Shown here: positions 17,877-27,600 of the stretch, piece after piece | Layout: every line of letters starts with the position of its first letter | Numbering within the stretch: position 1 is the first letter of the stretch | IMG/VR virus record: IMGVR_UViG_3300036801_000174 | Coordinates: 1-64,000 of that record | Length of the DNA stretch: 64,000 nt | Reading direction: 5' to 3' (one strand) | Source of the DNA: a virus | The notes under the pieces: model-generated | The model's database searches: none | What the model was told of the DNA's origin: nothing | The model's input: only the letters and a program-made list of their open reading frames with translations | Made by a program: the position numbers and the translations under genes

Positions 17877-18299
17877 CTAGCTCGTGATAACGACGTACGA
17901 GACGAGGAAGGTGTGCGAGGCCGTCATCGACGCCGTGTTCTTGATCGTGATCGCCGTGGCCGTAACCGAGGCGATCACCGTGGCGACGTTGGTCAGCGTC
18001 GAGGTCGTGTCCACCAGGGACACCAGCACCGCTGCCGGGGCGGCGGCGTAGGTGTTCCCGAACGTGACCGTGGCGATCGTGCCCGCCGTGACCGATGTGC
18101 CGTCCGTGGTCAGGACGAACGACCCGCCGAGGTCATGGCCCACGGGCGCCGAGGAGACGCAGTGGGTGACGCCCGCGACAGTGGGGGCTGTCCCTGCGCC
18201 GCCGAGCTGGGGCACGCCGAGCGGGCCGGTCAGGGTGCCGCCCCAGATGGGGAGCGTGTCGGCGTACGCGGCAACGATGCCGTCGTTCGGGTTGGGCAT
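17877..18299 (-). CDS. small virion protein, decoration or fibre-like
   Basis: 140 aa, ATG with GGGAG 7 nt upstream. The segment TLTGPLGVPQLGGAGTAP is typical of phage fibre/decoration proteins. The rest is Thr/Val/Ala β-strand (TIATVTFGNTYAAAPAAVLV). It lies downstream of the major capsid gene; head decoration or head fibre is likely but not proven. Confidence 0.6.
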   Translation of the reverse strand: MPNPNDGIVAAYADTLPIWGGTLTGPLGVPQLGGAGTAPTVAGVTHCVSSAPVGHDLGGSFVLTTDGTSVTAGTIATVTFGNTYAAAPAAVLVSLVDTTSTLTNVATVIASVTATAITIKNTASMTASHTFLVSYVVITS

Positions 18300-18332
18300 G
18301 GTGATGCTCCCTGGGGTCGTTGCCTGACGGGG

Positions 18333-18674
18333 TTACTTGGCGGCTGCCTTCGCTGGCGCTGCCTTGGCGGCAGGTGCCTTGGCGTGCTCGGCCGGTGCCT
18401 CAGCCTCCGCCGGGGCGGTTGCCTGGGCGGCCTTGACCAGCTGGTTCACGGCGTCGAGGAGTGTGGCCGGGTCCTTGCGGCGCTCCAGTTCCTCGCTGAT
18501 GAGCCGGCGCTGCCGGCCGATGTCGGTCTCCCACTGCGGCTGCCCCGCGGTGGCGAAGCCGGCCAGGCGCTGGCCAAGTTCCTCGGGCAGGTCGAACGCG
18601 CCGTCCTTGCCTGCGGTGTAGTGCTCGCCGGAATCGTCGATGGCGATGGCGCCTGTGCGCGAGTAGAGGCGCAT
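18333..18674 (-). CDS. small capsid-region protein with Ala/Lys tail
   Basis: 113 aa. The ATG at 18674 has AAGGAG 6 nt upstream. The N-terminal 75 residues fold (MRLYSRTGAIAIDDSGEHY, DLPEELGQRLAGF); the C-terminus is an Ala/Lys/Pro repeat. Similar small proteins with an N-terminal β-strand lie just after actinophage capsid genes. Function unknown. Confidence 0.65.
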   Translation of the reverse strand: MRLYSRTGAIAIDDSGEHYTAGKDGAFDLPEELGQRLAGFATAGQPQWETDIGRQRRLISEELERRKDPATLLDAVNQLVKAAQATAPAEAEAPAEHAKAPAAKAAPAKAAAK

Positions 18675-18743
18675 GCGTGCTCCTTCGGGCATGACAAAGG
18701 CCAGACGCAGGGCCCGGCCTCGTCAGCGAGTAGGTGGATACGA

Positions 18744-19541
18744 TCAGGCGGCGCGGCGGTTCTTCCGCAGCGCGAGGTTCCGTGAGCGCGTCACGGCTTC
18801 AAGGTGAACCGGGTTCACGCAGTGCCGGACATGGCAGGTGTGATGCACGTCGTGCTTGTCGGGGATCGGCCCGTTGGCCAGTTCGTATGAGAAGCGGTGC
18901 GCGTCAACAGGCTCACCGTGGCGGCGAAAGAACTGGCCGTACCTGGTCTTCTGGTTGAGGCTCGCGGTCCACAGCCAGCATGATTCGGTCTTCTCGACCT
19001 TGGCCCAGAACCGGTCTTCCGCCGTCAGCGACCTCGGTCGGACGACGTCCGGATCCTTGAGCCACTTCCGGTAGCAGGGTCGGCAGAGATCCCGCTTGTA
19101 GACCGGCTTGTCCGTCCGGCCGCACTCAGTGCAGACGGTCGGCTTCTCCGCCCTGGGCTTCGCCGGAATGACATCCGGAACGTAGCCCCAGGAGTCGCCG
19201 CCCCGGCCCCTGGCAAGGTTCATGCGGCGCGTCACGGGCTCCAGGTGCGCCGGGTTGCAGCAACGGCGGTGGGCGCACCTGTCCGTAACATCGCAGTCCG
19301 GCTCGCGCGTGTGGCACAGATGGTCGAGCACCAGGCGGCCGGGGATCTCGCCAACCAGGAACTGGTACGCGAGGCGGTGCGGCAGGCGCGTGCCGTTCGG
19401 CATGCCGAACTGGCCGTAGCCGTTCGGCGCGATGTAGCCGGTCCAGGGCCAGCACTCGCCCGGCCCGCGCTTGTCTACCTTGGTCCAGAACAGGCGCTCG
19501 CGTGACATCGCGGACGCCCGGGCAGGCGTAATCTCGGTCAT
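18744..19541 (-). CDS. tandem HNH (HNH_3) endonuclease
   Basis: 265 aa, ATG at 19541 with GGGAG upstream. Two HNH units are fused. The first has ECWPWTGY, then LPHRLAYQFLVG, DHLCH and CCNPAHLEPVT. The second has SCWLWTAS, AHRFSYELANGPIP, HHTCHVRHCVNPVHLEAVT. A zinc ribbon (CTECG...CRPC) links them. The duplication inside one protein is uncommon. It sits after the capsid gene terminator, a usual place for a homing-type gene. Confidence 0.85.
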   Translation of the reverse strand: MTEITPARASAMSRERLFWTKVDKRGPGECWPWTGYIAPNGYGQFGMPNGTRLPHRLAYQFLVGEIPGRLVLDHLCHTREPDCDVTDRCAHRRCCNPAHLEPVTRRMNLARGRGGDSWGYVPDVIPAKPRAEKPTVCTECGRTDKPVYKRDLCRPCYRKWLKDPDVVRPRSLTAEDRFWAKVEKTESCWLWTASLNQKTRYGQFFRRHGEPVDAHRFSYELANGPIPDKHDVHHTCHVRHCVNPVHLEAVTRSRNLALRKNRRAA

Positions 19542-19573
19542 GTCTGCTCCCGGTAGAAGCGGGCTGGCAGGCA

Positions 19574-19605
19574 GACCCGGCCGGTGCACCACCACCGGCC
19601 GGGTC
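19574..19605 (-). terminator. 13-bp hairpin after the major capsid gene
   Basis: GACCCGGCCGGTG (19574-19586) and its exact complement (19593-19605) enclose a 6-nt loop. No T-run follows, as often in actinobacteria. It lies between capsid and HNH genes and may stop or thin the capsid transcript. Confidence 0.6.
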
Positions 19606-19672
19606 ACGCCATTCTTGCCACGATCCTACCATGACAGACGGTCGTACTCAGCGCGTTTGCGCAGGTCAGGGC

Positions 19673-21169
19673 CTATGCTACGTTCTGCAGCATGCCCATA
19701 GCCACAGGAGCCCGGCAAACCAGGGCACCTACGGACCTTATCTCAAATTCACGACGCGGACCTCCGCCAGCCGTGTTCGCCACGCGCGAGATGCCATAGT
19801 CGAACTGCGCGGTGTCCCGCAGGTTGCGGTACTCCAGCACCGAGGAGATGTTGGCCTGCGGGAACGGCACCCGGTCAGTCCGGGCGATGATCGTGCCCGG
19901 GGGCAGCGACACGTGGACCTCGATCGGCACCGTCACGCCGCCAGCGGGGGCGTTGACGATCTCCCCGACCCGCCCGCCCGCGGTCACGCTGATGCGGCCC
20001 GTGGAGTCGGTGTTCAGGAACGTGGTAGCCGAGTTCGTGCCCAGGATCAGGTTGGCGATCTCCTGCGCCTGCGCGGCGTTGACCATGATCGCGGTCGGCG
20101 AGCACTTGACCTGGTTCCACAGCGGCAGGAACAGCTTGGCCTCGATCTCCGTCACGGTGCCACCGGTGAGGGTCAGCGCGGCGCCGTCGAGGGAGGCGTT
20201 GATGGACGGGTTGGTGGTCCCGGTCCCGGACTGCACCCACTGGCCGGTGCCGTTGTAGTCGCCGGTCAGGTTGGCCACGAAGCCGTCGTAGTCGTTGGCG
20301 TTCGCCGAGCCGTTGTCCGCGCTGGTGTTGATGGTCGGGACCGAGTTCGCGGTGCCCTTCCAGCTGGTGGACATGTCCGGGCACTGCGTCGCCGGCGGCA
20401 GCGTGTTGTTGCTGGAGATCGTGGAGGTGATCGTGGCGGTGTTGGTGGTCGTGGTCGTGTAGTAGTACCACGTGGAGGCGTCCGCCGAGTAGAACCAGTC
20501 GTAGGCCACGGCGCCCCGCACGGAGGCTACGGTGGCGGTGACCGAGTTCGTGGACCCGGACCCGAATGTGGACACCAGGCTGGAGGTGCCCTGGCTGTTG
20601 CCCGAGCCGTAGTAGTAGCCCGAGCCGGTCCGCGCGGCCACGCCCACGTACAGGCTGACAGCGCCGATGGAGCCGCCCGTGGTGTGCTGGGCCAGCGTCG
20701 GCGCGGCAGGGTGGGCCAGCGCGAACGACTGGGCGCCGAGGAGCTTGCGGTCGTCGGCGATCAGTACCTGGTTCAGGACGTTGAACGTCGTTATGGCATA
20801 GGGGTCCCCGTACCCCTTCGCCAGGTCGAAGGCGTCCTGCGTGACCAGGCCGGCGAGGCCGGTGGGCTTGTACCGGGCCTGGAAGTCCTGCTCGAGGAAC
20901 ACGGTCTCGTTGGCGGCGTAGTCGAAGCCCATCGACGGGTCCGGCTGCGAGTTGGTCAGGTTCATGATCGCGCGCCATACCGCGAACGGGTTCCCGTCAG
21001 GGCTGGCCTTGCGGGAGACGATGTCCCGGAACGGGGTCACCACCGGGATCAGGGTGACGAGACCGGACAGGTCGTAGCTGTAGATGCCGGTGGACTCGAG
21101 GATGCCCGTGGTCTGCGCCTTGTGGATGGCCGACAGGGTTTCCTCGGTCACGTTTTCAAGACCGCTCAT
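19673..21169 (-). CDS. major capsid protein (HK97-fold expected)
   Basis: 498 aa. The N-terminal SGLENVTEETLSAIHKA helix, TTGILESTGIYSYDLSGL, and the C-terminal FDYGISRVANTAGG with a β-strand end match actinophage major capsid proteins. The middle (about 180-330) is a Ser/Thr/Tyr-rich insertion, probably an Ig-like surface domain. It follows the scaffold gene and is followed by a strong hairpin. No separate delta domain was identified. Confidence 0.85.
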   Translation of the reverse strand: MSGLENVTEETLSAIHKAQTTGILESTGIYSYDLSGLVTLIPVVTPFRDIVSRKASPDGNPFAVWRAIMNLTNSQPDPSMGFDYAANETVFLEQDFQARYKPTGLAGLVTQDAFDLAKGYGDPYAITTFNVLNQVLIADDRKLLGAQSFALAHPAAPTLAQHTTGGSIGAVSLYVGVAARTGSGYYYGSGNSQGTSSLVSTFGSGSTNSVTATVASVRGAVAYDWFYSADASTWYYYTTTTTNTATITSTISSNNTLPPATQCPDMSTSWKGTANSVPTINTSADNGSANANDYDGFVANLTGDYNGTGQWVQSGTGTTNPSINASLDGAALTLTGGTVTEIEAKLFLPLWNQVKCSPTAIMVNAAQAQEIANLILGTNSATTFLNTDSTGRISVTAGGRVGEIVNAPAGGVTVPIEVHVSLPPGTIIARTDRVPFPQANISSVLEYRNLRDTAQFDYGISRVANTAGGGPRREFEIRSVGALVCRAPVAMGMLQNVA

Positions 21170-21252
21170 GTGCTGCTGCCCCTTTCTGCGGGCATGCGGA
21201 ACAGGCCCCGGCGCTGAGCGCGGGACCTGGAAGTGTCAGGTGAGAAGCGGGG

Positions 21253-23241
21253 TTACCTGCGGCCGGCGTGGATCGCCGAGAGGGCGTCGATGGCCATGGT
21301 CTGCATCTCCCTGGCCACCTCGTTCTGCTCGGGCGCGGTGCCCCGGTAGAGCGTGTTCTTCATCTCGCGGGCCTTGGCCACGTCCACGGGCTGACTGCCT
21401 GCGGGCGTGCGGTCCTGGCCGCGGAGCGTCCCCGGCGGGGGAACTGCCCCGTTGGTGAACACCTTCGGCGCGGCGGGCTGCTCGCCGATCCTCGCGACCT
21501 CGGCCTTCAGCGTCTCGACCTGATCGCTGAGCCCGCTGACGTCCGCCGCCTTGGCGATGTCCTCCGGGGCCCGTGCGTCGAGCGCTGCTGCGACCGCGTC
21601 CACGATGAGGCCCTTCAGCACCTCGTGCGCGTCGGTGGTGTCGTTCGTGGTGGCGGGCTCTTCTGCCTTCGCCACGTCGTCTGTGTCATCGCCCTTGGCC
21701 ACGTCCGCGTCAGCGGCAGGCTCAGGCTCGCCCTTGGCGACGCCGTCAGCGGGAGTGCCCGCGTCAGCGGCCGGGGCCGGGGTCATGTCGGTGGGGTCGG
21801 GAGCCGGGGCGTCCATGCTGTCCTCCGGGCTGTCATCATCGGGCTCGGCGCCGCCCTGAACGGGTGTGACCTGGTCCGGGGGCACGACACCGATGAGCTT
21901 GCCGTTGCAGTCGTAGACGGCGCACAGGGCGTCCTGCCCGTCCTTGGCTACCACGGCGGGCTCAGCGGGCGCCTCAGGCGTCACCGCGTCTTCTTTGGCC
22001 ACCGCGTCAGCCGGGGCCTCCGCGGCCTCCGGGGCAGTCTCAGCGGCGTCCTTGGCGACGGCCTCCGGCACGCCAGCGGTCTCGGTCTGGTCAGCGGCCA
22101 CAGCCGTCTCCTTCTGCTTGGCAACGTTGTCATCAGCCATGGGCGCCGATGGGAGAGATTGGAGCACCTTGTTCAGCGACTCGCCGGCAGTGCGGATCAG
22201 CTTCTCGTTCGCCGACGACAGCACCCGCCCGGCCTTCGCCACCTGGGCGAGTGCCTCGATCACGTCCAGCGGCGCGGGGTCGAACCCGGCCATCGCCTTG
22301 CCGATCATCGCCATCGCGTCCGCGCCGCAGTCCGCCTCCGACTGCTCAGCCACAGCGAACGGGGCCAGCACACCGATGGCGTAGTCGATGGCGATGCACG
22401 CGTCGTTCAGATTCCACGCGTTCTCCGCGTCGCCGGGGTCCGCGACGGCGGCCTCGATGAGTTCCCGGTCGGACAGCACGCCCAGCGCGACCTGGGCGCG
22501 GGACAGGATGCTGCACCACTTCTGTGCCGTGGCCGCGTCTATGGCCTCCCACGCGGGGGAACCCGGGTCGGCGGGGTCGCCGGGGGCGTCACCATCGGGA
22601 GCGGCGAGAGGAACAGTGGGGTCCAGGCCGTCGATGCCGGCGTCGAGCTCGGTGCCGTCAGCCTTGCTCACCGTCTCCTTGAGGCTGCCGTCGCTGGCCC
22701 AGTTGTCCGGGATCATGGACGACGCGCCGAGGGCCTTCGCTCTGCGGATGACGTACGCACGGATGCGGTCATGGTCGGTGCCTCCGCGCCCTACGGCGCT
22801 GATCGCCTTGGACAGGTCGTCCTTGTCGCCGATCGGGTACGACGGGTCGCCGTTGTCGTTCTTGATGGCCGTGCCGGCGGCCAGCATCTTGCGCTTGTCC
22901 TCGGCGCTGTACTTGGCCTTGATCACGGCCTCGTACTCAGCGAGCGCCTTGGCGACCTCATCCAGTTCAGGCGCCGGGGGCTTCTGCGCAGCGTCGTGGA
23001 TCAGCTTGGCGATGGCCGCCGGGCTACCCGTCATGGTCACCTTCTCTTCGGTGCGCTCCGGCTCTGCCTTGGCGATCAGGTCCCGCACGAACTCGGGCTC
23101 CAGGAGGCCAGCGGACTCCCCGTCCTGCTTGGCGATGAGGAAGCGCGGGATGCCGTTGGCGCCCTTGCCGACCAGGTCAATACGGTTGAAATCGGCATCA
23201 ACCAACTCGGTCAGTTCGTCCTCGTCGGCGGTTGTGGTCAC
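21253..23241 (-). CDS. capsid scaffolding protein
   Basis: 662 aa, GTG start. The N-terminus (FNRIDLVGKGANGIPRFLIA) is the segment that opens XkdF-type prohead proteins. Residues about 100-175 hold a known motif of actinophage scaffold proteins (YPIGDKDDLSKAISAVGRGG, then RAYVIRRAKALGASS). The rest is Ala/Glu/Asp/Pro-rich and helical, as in scaffolds that are cleaved and expelled. It lies between protease and capsid genes. Confidence 0.75.
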   Translation of the reverse strand: MTTTADEDELTELVDADFNRIDLVGKGANGIPRFLIAKQDGESAGLLEPEFVRDLIAKAEPERTEEKVTMTGSPAAIAKLIHDAAQKPPAPELDEVAKALAEYEAVIKAKYSAEDKRKMLAAGTAIKNDNGDPSYPIGDKDDLSKAISAVGRGGTDHDRIRAYVIRRAKALGASSMIPDNWASDGSLKETVSKADGTELDAGIDGLDPTVPLAAPDGDAPGDPADPGSPAWEAIDAATAQKWCSILSRAQVALGVLSDRELIEAAVADPGDAENAWNLNDACIAIDYAIGVLAPFAVAEQSEADCGADAMAMIGKAMAGFDPAPLDVIEALAQVAKAGRVLSSANEKLIRTAGESLNKVLQSLPSAPMADDNVAKQKETAVAADQTETAGVPEAVAKDAAETAPEAAEAPADAVAKEDAVTPEAPAEPAVVAKDGQDALCAVYDCNGKLIGVVPPDQVTPVQGGAEPDDDSPEDSMDAPAPDPTDMTPAPAADAGTPADGVAKGEPEPAADADVAKGDDTDDVAKAEEPATTNDTTDAHEVLKGLIVDAVAAALDARAPEDIAKAADVSGLSDQVETLKAEVARIGEQPAAPKVFTNGAVPPPGTLRGQDRTPAGSQPVDVAKAREMKNTLYRGTAPEQNEVAREMQTMAIDALSAIHAGRR

Positions 23242-23264
23242 GGCTCACCTCGGTTCGGGCGTGG

Positions 23265-23270
23265 GACGAT
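23265..23270 (+). promoter_or_regulatory. extended leaderless -10 (TGGGACGAT, N6, ATG)
   Basis: GACGAT ends 6 nt before the ATG at 23277; the TGGGA context matches the DUF6221 promoter at 15629. Confidence 0.4.
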
Positions 23271-23276
23271 GACGGG

Positions 23277-23495
23277 ATGAGCAGTGAGGAGCCGGAGAGG
23301 CACACCGGGCTGCCGGTGCTAGTCGTCGTCCCCGCAGTCGGGACAAGCGCAGTCATTGCCGTCGCACCGGTCGCATCTGCCCTTGCGGCATGGCGGGCAG
23401 ATGAGATCCCAGGTGACGCTCACGGCCCGGTCCTGGCGCGTCGGCGGCGCGCTACGCCCTGCGGCGAGAAGCCGCCGATCTTGCCGGCCTTGTAG
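23277..23495 (+). CDS. doubtful 72-aa ORF antisense to capsid genes
   Basis: The start fits the leaderless pattern, but the frame runs antisense through two well-supported minus-strand genes (23319-23423 and 23420-24040). It has a hydrophobic stretch (LPVLVVVPAVGTSAVIAVAP). It may be a real overlapping gene, a remnant, or chance. Confidence 0.25.
   Translation: MSSEEPERHTGLPVLVVVPAVGTSAVIAVAPVASALAAWRADEIPGDAHGPVLARRRRATPCGEKPPILPAL
23319..23423 (-). CDS. 34-aa zinc-binding peptide
   Basis: The GTG at 23423 overlaps the protease stop as GTGA. The peptide has seven Cys in paired CxxC-like spacing (CPPC, CDRC, CACPDC), suggesting a zinc knuckle. Tiny Cys-rich proteins recur in this element. 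It lies between prohead protease and scaffold genes. Confidence 0.55.
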   Translation of the reverse strand: MSVTWDLICPPCRKGRCDRCDGNDCACPDCGDDD

Positions 23496-24040
23496 AGATC
23501 CCATGCCCTGGGCGTCAAAACCGCACCCACCAGCCAGTCACCCTTGCGGACGACGATCCCGTCACCGAGATCCCACGGCTGCTCGTTGCGGTAGATGTAG
23601 CTCTCCACGATCTGCGCCGCTCCGCCGTCCGCGTCGGTCCCGTCTATGTGGAACAGCCCGGAACGCGGGCCATTGAACATCAGGCTCCAGGCCGCTTTCT
23701 CCAGCTCAATTTCGCTGAAAAAATCACGTCCGCCGTCGAGGCCCTTGGCGATGCGGGGATCGGGGCCGGCCTGGTAGGCAACGCCGAGGACGTAGCGCTG
23801 CTCCTCGCCGTCACCCTTAGCGATGCCGTCGCTGTCCGCCAGCACGACCTGGGGGACGGTGGCGGCCAGGAGGCTGGCGCTGACCGTGGCCGCTACCATC
23901 TCAGGGCTCGTGCCATTGGCGTTCGCCGCCGCAGCGAGGTCGCTGAGAACGATCTGGCGCGGGTCGCCGTGGTCATCATCAGGAACACCGGACGGAGGGT
24001 CGGTCAATACGCATCCGCATGAGCAGCAGATGGCCGCCAC
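23420..24040 (-). CDS. prohead protease, XkdF/S78_2-like
   Basis: About 206 aa from GTG 24040; a TTG at 24007 is also possible and the N-terminus is uncertain. The C-terminal half carries the family signature: IVESYIYRNEQPWDLGDG, VVRKGDWLVGAVL and KAGKIGGFSPQGVARRR. These serine proteases cleave scaffold and capsid during maturation. It follows the portal gene and precedes the scaffold, the standard order. Confidence 0.8.
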   Translation of the reverse strand: MAAICCSCGCVLTDPPSGVPDDDHGDPRQIVLSDLAAAANANGTSPEMVAATVSASLLAATVPQVVLADSDGIAKGDGEEQRYVLGVAYQAGPDPRIAKGLDGGRDFFSEIELEKAAWSLMFNGPRSGLFHIDGTDADGGAAQIVESYIYRNEQPWDLGDGIVVRKGDWLVGAVLTPRAWDLYKAGKIGGFSPQGVARRRRARTGP

Positions 24041-24047
24041 CCCCTGC

Positions 24048-24053
24048 CAGACT
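24048..24053 (+). promoter_or_regulatory. leaderless -10 hexamer (CAGACT, N7, ATG)
   Basis: CAGACT ends 7 nt before the ATG at 24061. GGAG lies inside the spacer, so a very short leader is possible too. Confidence 0.4.
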
Positions 24054-24060
24054 GGAGCGC

Positions 24061-24609
24061 ATGAGCGATGACCTGGTGACATGGCTGCGGGAGCAGATCA
24101 CGGCCGACCTGGAAGCGGCGAGGATCGTCGGCGCGGGAGGCTTTGAGCCGGAGCGATGGGATACCGACCCGCCGGGACAGGTGAACCCGGCACCCGCCCC
24201 CTACGGAGACCAGATCAACGCCGTGCTTGTGCCAGATCCCGAGGACCGGCGTGATCGCGAAAGCCTGCCCGGCTGGGTGGAGGTCGTCAGCTATAACCGG
24301 ATGCTCGGCAAACCACCTGAGGCCGACTGCCGGGACGATGACCTGCCGGTCGCGCTTGTCGACTATGGGCGGCGCGAGGTGGATCACATCTGCCGTCACG
24401 ACCCGCGCAACGTGGTCGCCCGCTGCGAGGCGGAACTGGCCATCCTGGATGAGTGCGACCTGCTGCTGAAGGTCGGCATCGCCTTCCCGGATGAGGCAGG
24501 CGTCGAGTCAGCGGAGCGGATCATGCGCCTGATCGGCGCGGCCTACCGTCACCGTGACGGCTACCTGGAGGAGTGGGCACCCGCCGCTGCCCTCCAGGGC
24601 AGCGGCTAG
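24061..24609 (+). CDS. DUF6221 family protein (long form)
   Basis: 182 aa. It shares the DUF6221 plan with the gene at 15641: LVTWLREQITADLEAARI, HICRHDPRNVVARCEAELAI and a C-terminal segment with YRHRDGYLEEW. It sits antisense between portal and protease genes and overlaps the portal stop by 4 nt. The role is unknown; two copies in one element suggest useful cargo. Confidence 0.8.
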   Translation: MSDDLVTWLREQITADLEAARIVGAGGFEPERWDTDPPGQVNPAPAPYGDQINAVLVPDPEDRRDRESLPGWVEVVSYNRMLGKPPEADCRDDDLPVALVDYGRREVDHICRHDPRNVVARCEAELAILDECDLLLKVGIAFPDEAGVESAERIMRLIGAAYRHRDGYLEEWAPAAALQGSG

Positions 24610-27600
24610 CCCGGGATCAGGCTGCAGTTGCACCGGGGATGAGCCGGCGGCATGGTGTCGCCGCTTGAGAACGGCTGCCCGAGCGGGACGCGCCCCTCCG
24701 CCTCATTGTCCAGGCAGACCGGGCAGACGATCCCCGCCGCCGGGTCGGTGAGCCAGAGGCTGTACTCCACGCCGTTCTCCGGGTACGTGTCCATGGCAGC
24801 CTGCGCCGACGCCCCGGTGACCTGATCCATGGCCGCGCCTTCAGCCACGTCCGGGGCTGCCACGGCTCCGGCCAGCTGGTCTCCGAGGTCCCGCATGCTG
24901 GTGCCGCCGGTCACGCCACCCAGGACCCGGCTGAGCACCGCCGTGAACGCGCCCGTGATGGCTGTGACCGCGGCAGCCACAGCACCAGCCAGGAACGCGC
25001 TGAGCGCCGCGTCAAGGCCGAGAGAGGCAACCTGCCGCACGGCACCCTGGGTGTCCCCGGGCGGGGCGGCCTGCACGACCCTGTCATGGCCGTTCACCAG
25101 TGCCGTGGCGGAAACCGCGCCGATGAGATAGCCGCCGGTCACGATGCCCTCAGCGACCGCAGCCAGCGGCAGCGTGATGCCCGAGGCGGCCAGCCACTCC
25201 GCCAGCCATGCGGCTGCGGCACCGTTGCGGTCCCGCTTGCCCGGTGCGTCTCCTTGCTGTGCCGGGTTGGCTGCCAGGTAGGACATGGCCATCCGGTCCA
25301 GCACGGCGGGAGTCAGTGCCCGGGAGACGGCAGCGGTGACCTGGGGTGCCCAGTAGGCGACTGCCGGGCCGTCATGTTCCCAGCCCGGCCAGACTTTTGG
25401 GGGGCTCGCAGCTTTGGTGACCTCGGCGGCGCCGAGAGGGAAGCGGCCGACATCATTGCCGCAGTGCACTGACAGGTGAGTGAACGTCACCGGGGTCTCA
25501 GGCACGGCGGCGGGGAGCGGGTCACCGGGCTCCGTGTAGGCCAGGGTGACATGCGGGTGCCAGTCAGCATGCTCGCTGGCGGACAGGTCCGCCAGCGACT
25601 CCCGGAGCTGCTCAGCACCAGGGAGCACGACCCCGGCCCATGCGGGAGTCTTCCCGTCGCTGCTGTCCGATGGCGGGAACGTGCCGATGCCGCCCACGGT
25701 CCCGGTCAAGGGCCCGGGCATTGCTGCCGCTGCGGTGCCCGCGCGTTCGCACGCTTGCATCAGTGCTACCTCGTCCACGTCCGGGCCGAGGTAGACGATG
25801 GTGATGTGGTGATCCGTGACGCCGCCCGGGACCGGATCAATCAGCCCTTCCGGCAGGTCCAGCGAGATCATGCCCGAGCGCGGGCCCAGGTCATAGCCGC
25901 TGGTGTCCTTGCGGACTTTCACCCGGGCTGCGGCGTTCAGCTGTGCCGCCTCGGCAGCGTCCACGTGGCGGAACTCGAAGTCGCGCCACGTCCCGGCCTT
26001 GCGCCGTGCCTTCTCGAACCGGCGGAACGCGGCGAGTTCGGACTTCACCACTGCGGCCTGATCCTCCGGGCCGTCCTCGTCGTCGTCCTGCCCGATGAGG
26101 TCGTAGCTGGTGATGCCGGTGTCAGCGGTGATCCCCGTTGTGGGGGTGCCGCCTTCGCCTGCTTCCTTGGCGACCGTGCCCGGCTGCGGCGGCGGCGCGG
26201 GAGGCAGCGCCTTCGGCCCGTACTCCTGCTCAGCGAGGGGCTCGGCCACCAGCGGCGGGTTCGGCAGCACACCCTGAACACCCGTGAACGCCTCGTGCGG
26301 CAGCGGGGCATCCGGGTCCGGGGCGGCGGTCTGCGCGTCGACCGGCCCGGCAACCCCGTACAGCGCCGAGAGGGGGATGGGGCCGCCGCGTGTGGTGAAG
26401 AACACCCGCGGCACCGTCTGGCCCTCGGGCTCGGCCAGGCCGAACCGCATCTCCCGGATCTCAGACGCGCCGACGACGCCGTTCTGGATGTAGATCTGGT
26501 CGGACTGGGCGACGTTGAGCTGGTCGTCCTGTTCCTCGCCGCGGTCGAACTCGAACTCCAGCGGCAGGCCCAGGTCGTCGATGATGAATGCGGACAGGAT
26601 GCCCTCGATGTGCTCCATCAGGGGCAGGTCGCCGACGCGGTGCTGCACGTCGGCCTGCGACTCGCCGGAGGAGCGGTTGACATCCTCGGTGAAGCCCAGG
26701 TCCGACGGGACCACGTGGAAACTTGCGCAGGTCTTCCGCATCAGGAAGAGGCTGAAGGTGTCGGTGAACTCTTTCTCGTTGCTCCACGTGAACTGGCTGC
26801 CGCCGGGCAGCCAGCGGATCTGGTGTTTGGCGGCCTGGTCGCCGTAGATCATGGAGTCCCAGTAGGCTTGGAAGGTCTCGATCTGGTCGGGGTTCCACGA
26901 CTCCGGGGCGCTGGCGAAGGCTTCCGGTATGTTTCCTTCCGTAAAGCGCTGCAAAAAGTAGATCTGGAAGCGTATGTCCGTATTCGCATTGAGCATGATC
27001 GACTCAATAGGCGCGTGGCCGTAGGGCGAGTCGCTGTGCGGGCGGAAAGGCTCGTAGATCAGGTCATCCCTGGTCAGCCAGCCCCACGGCAGCCCGTTCG
27101 CGTACTGGACGTACGCCTCGGCGGGCGGCTCCGGCGAATCGCCCCAGTAATCCAGCAGCGGCGCGATCAGCGTCCCGTCAACCGGCTTCAGCCCGATGCA
27201 CTGCCCCGCGCGGTTGCGCATCCGGTACAGCGCCCCGGCGTCGTAGGCGAGAATGTCGTACGCGTACTTGGCGAACCAGGCCTTGAAACTCTGCTTGCGG
27301 TCAGGCTTCTTCAGCGCCTTCTGCGCAAGCGCAATCGCGCCGGTAACGTCCCCGGTGTAGCCCTGGGTAGCGATCAGCTTCCACTTCAGGCTGCGGATCG
27401 AGTCAATCCTGTGCCAGATACATATGTCCGCAACGTCGTAGGCCCCTATAAGGCCCTTGAGCGCATCGAAACTGACCCGCTCATGCGTCCTCGGGCGGGT
27501 CGCCACGTTGTACGACGTGGTGTAATCAAGGACGCGGGGAGTGCGGGAATACCCGTCATACGGCCCGACCGGCTCACCTGGGGAGAACGGGTGATCGGGG

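Noticed and set aside
19631-21217. 528-codon plus-strand frame opposite the capsid gene, with TACGTT near an ATG at 19692
   Set aside because: Composition is Arg/Gly/Val-rich as in shadow frames; the hexamer match lies inside the capsid gene end and is taken as chance.
21268-23280. 670-codon plus-strand frame opposite the scaffold gene
   Set aside because: Shadow of the scaffold gene; no domain or RBS.
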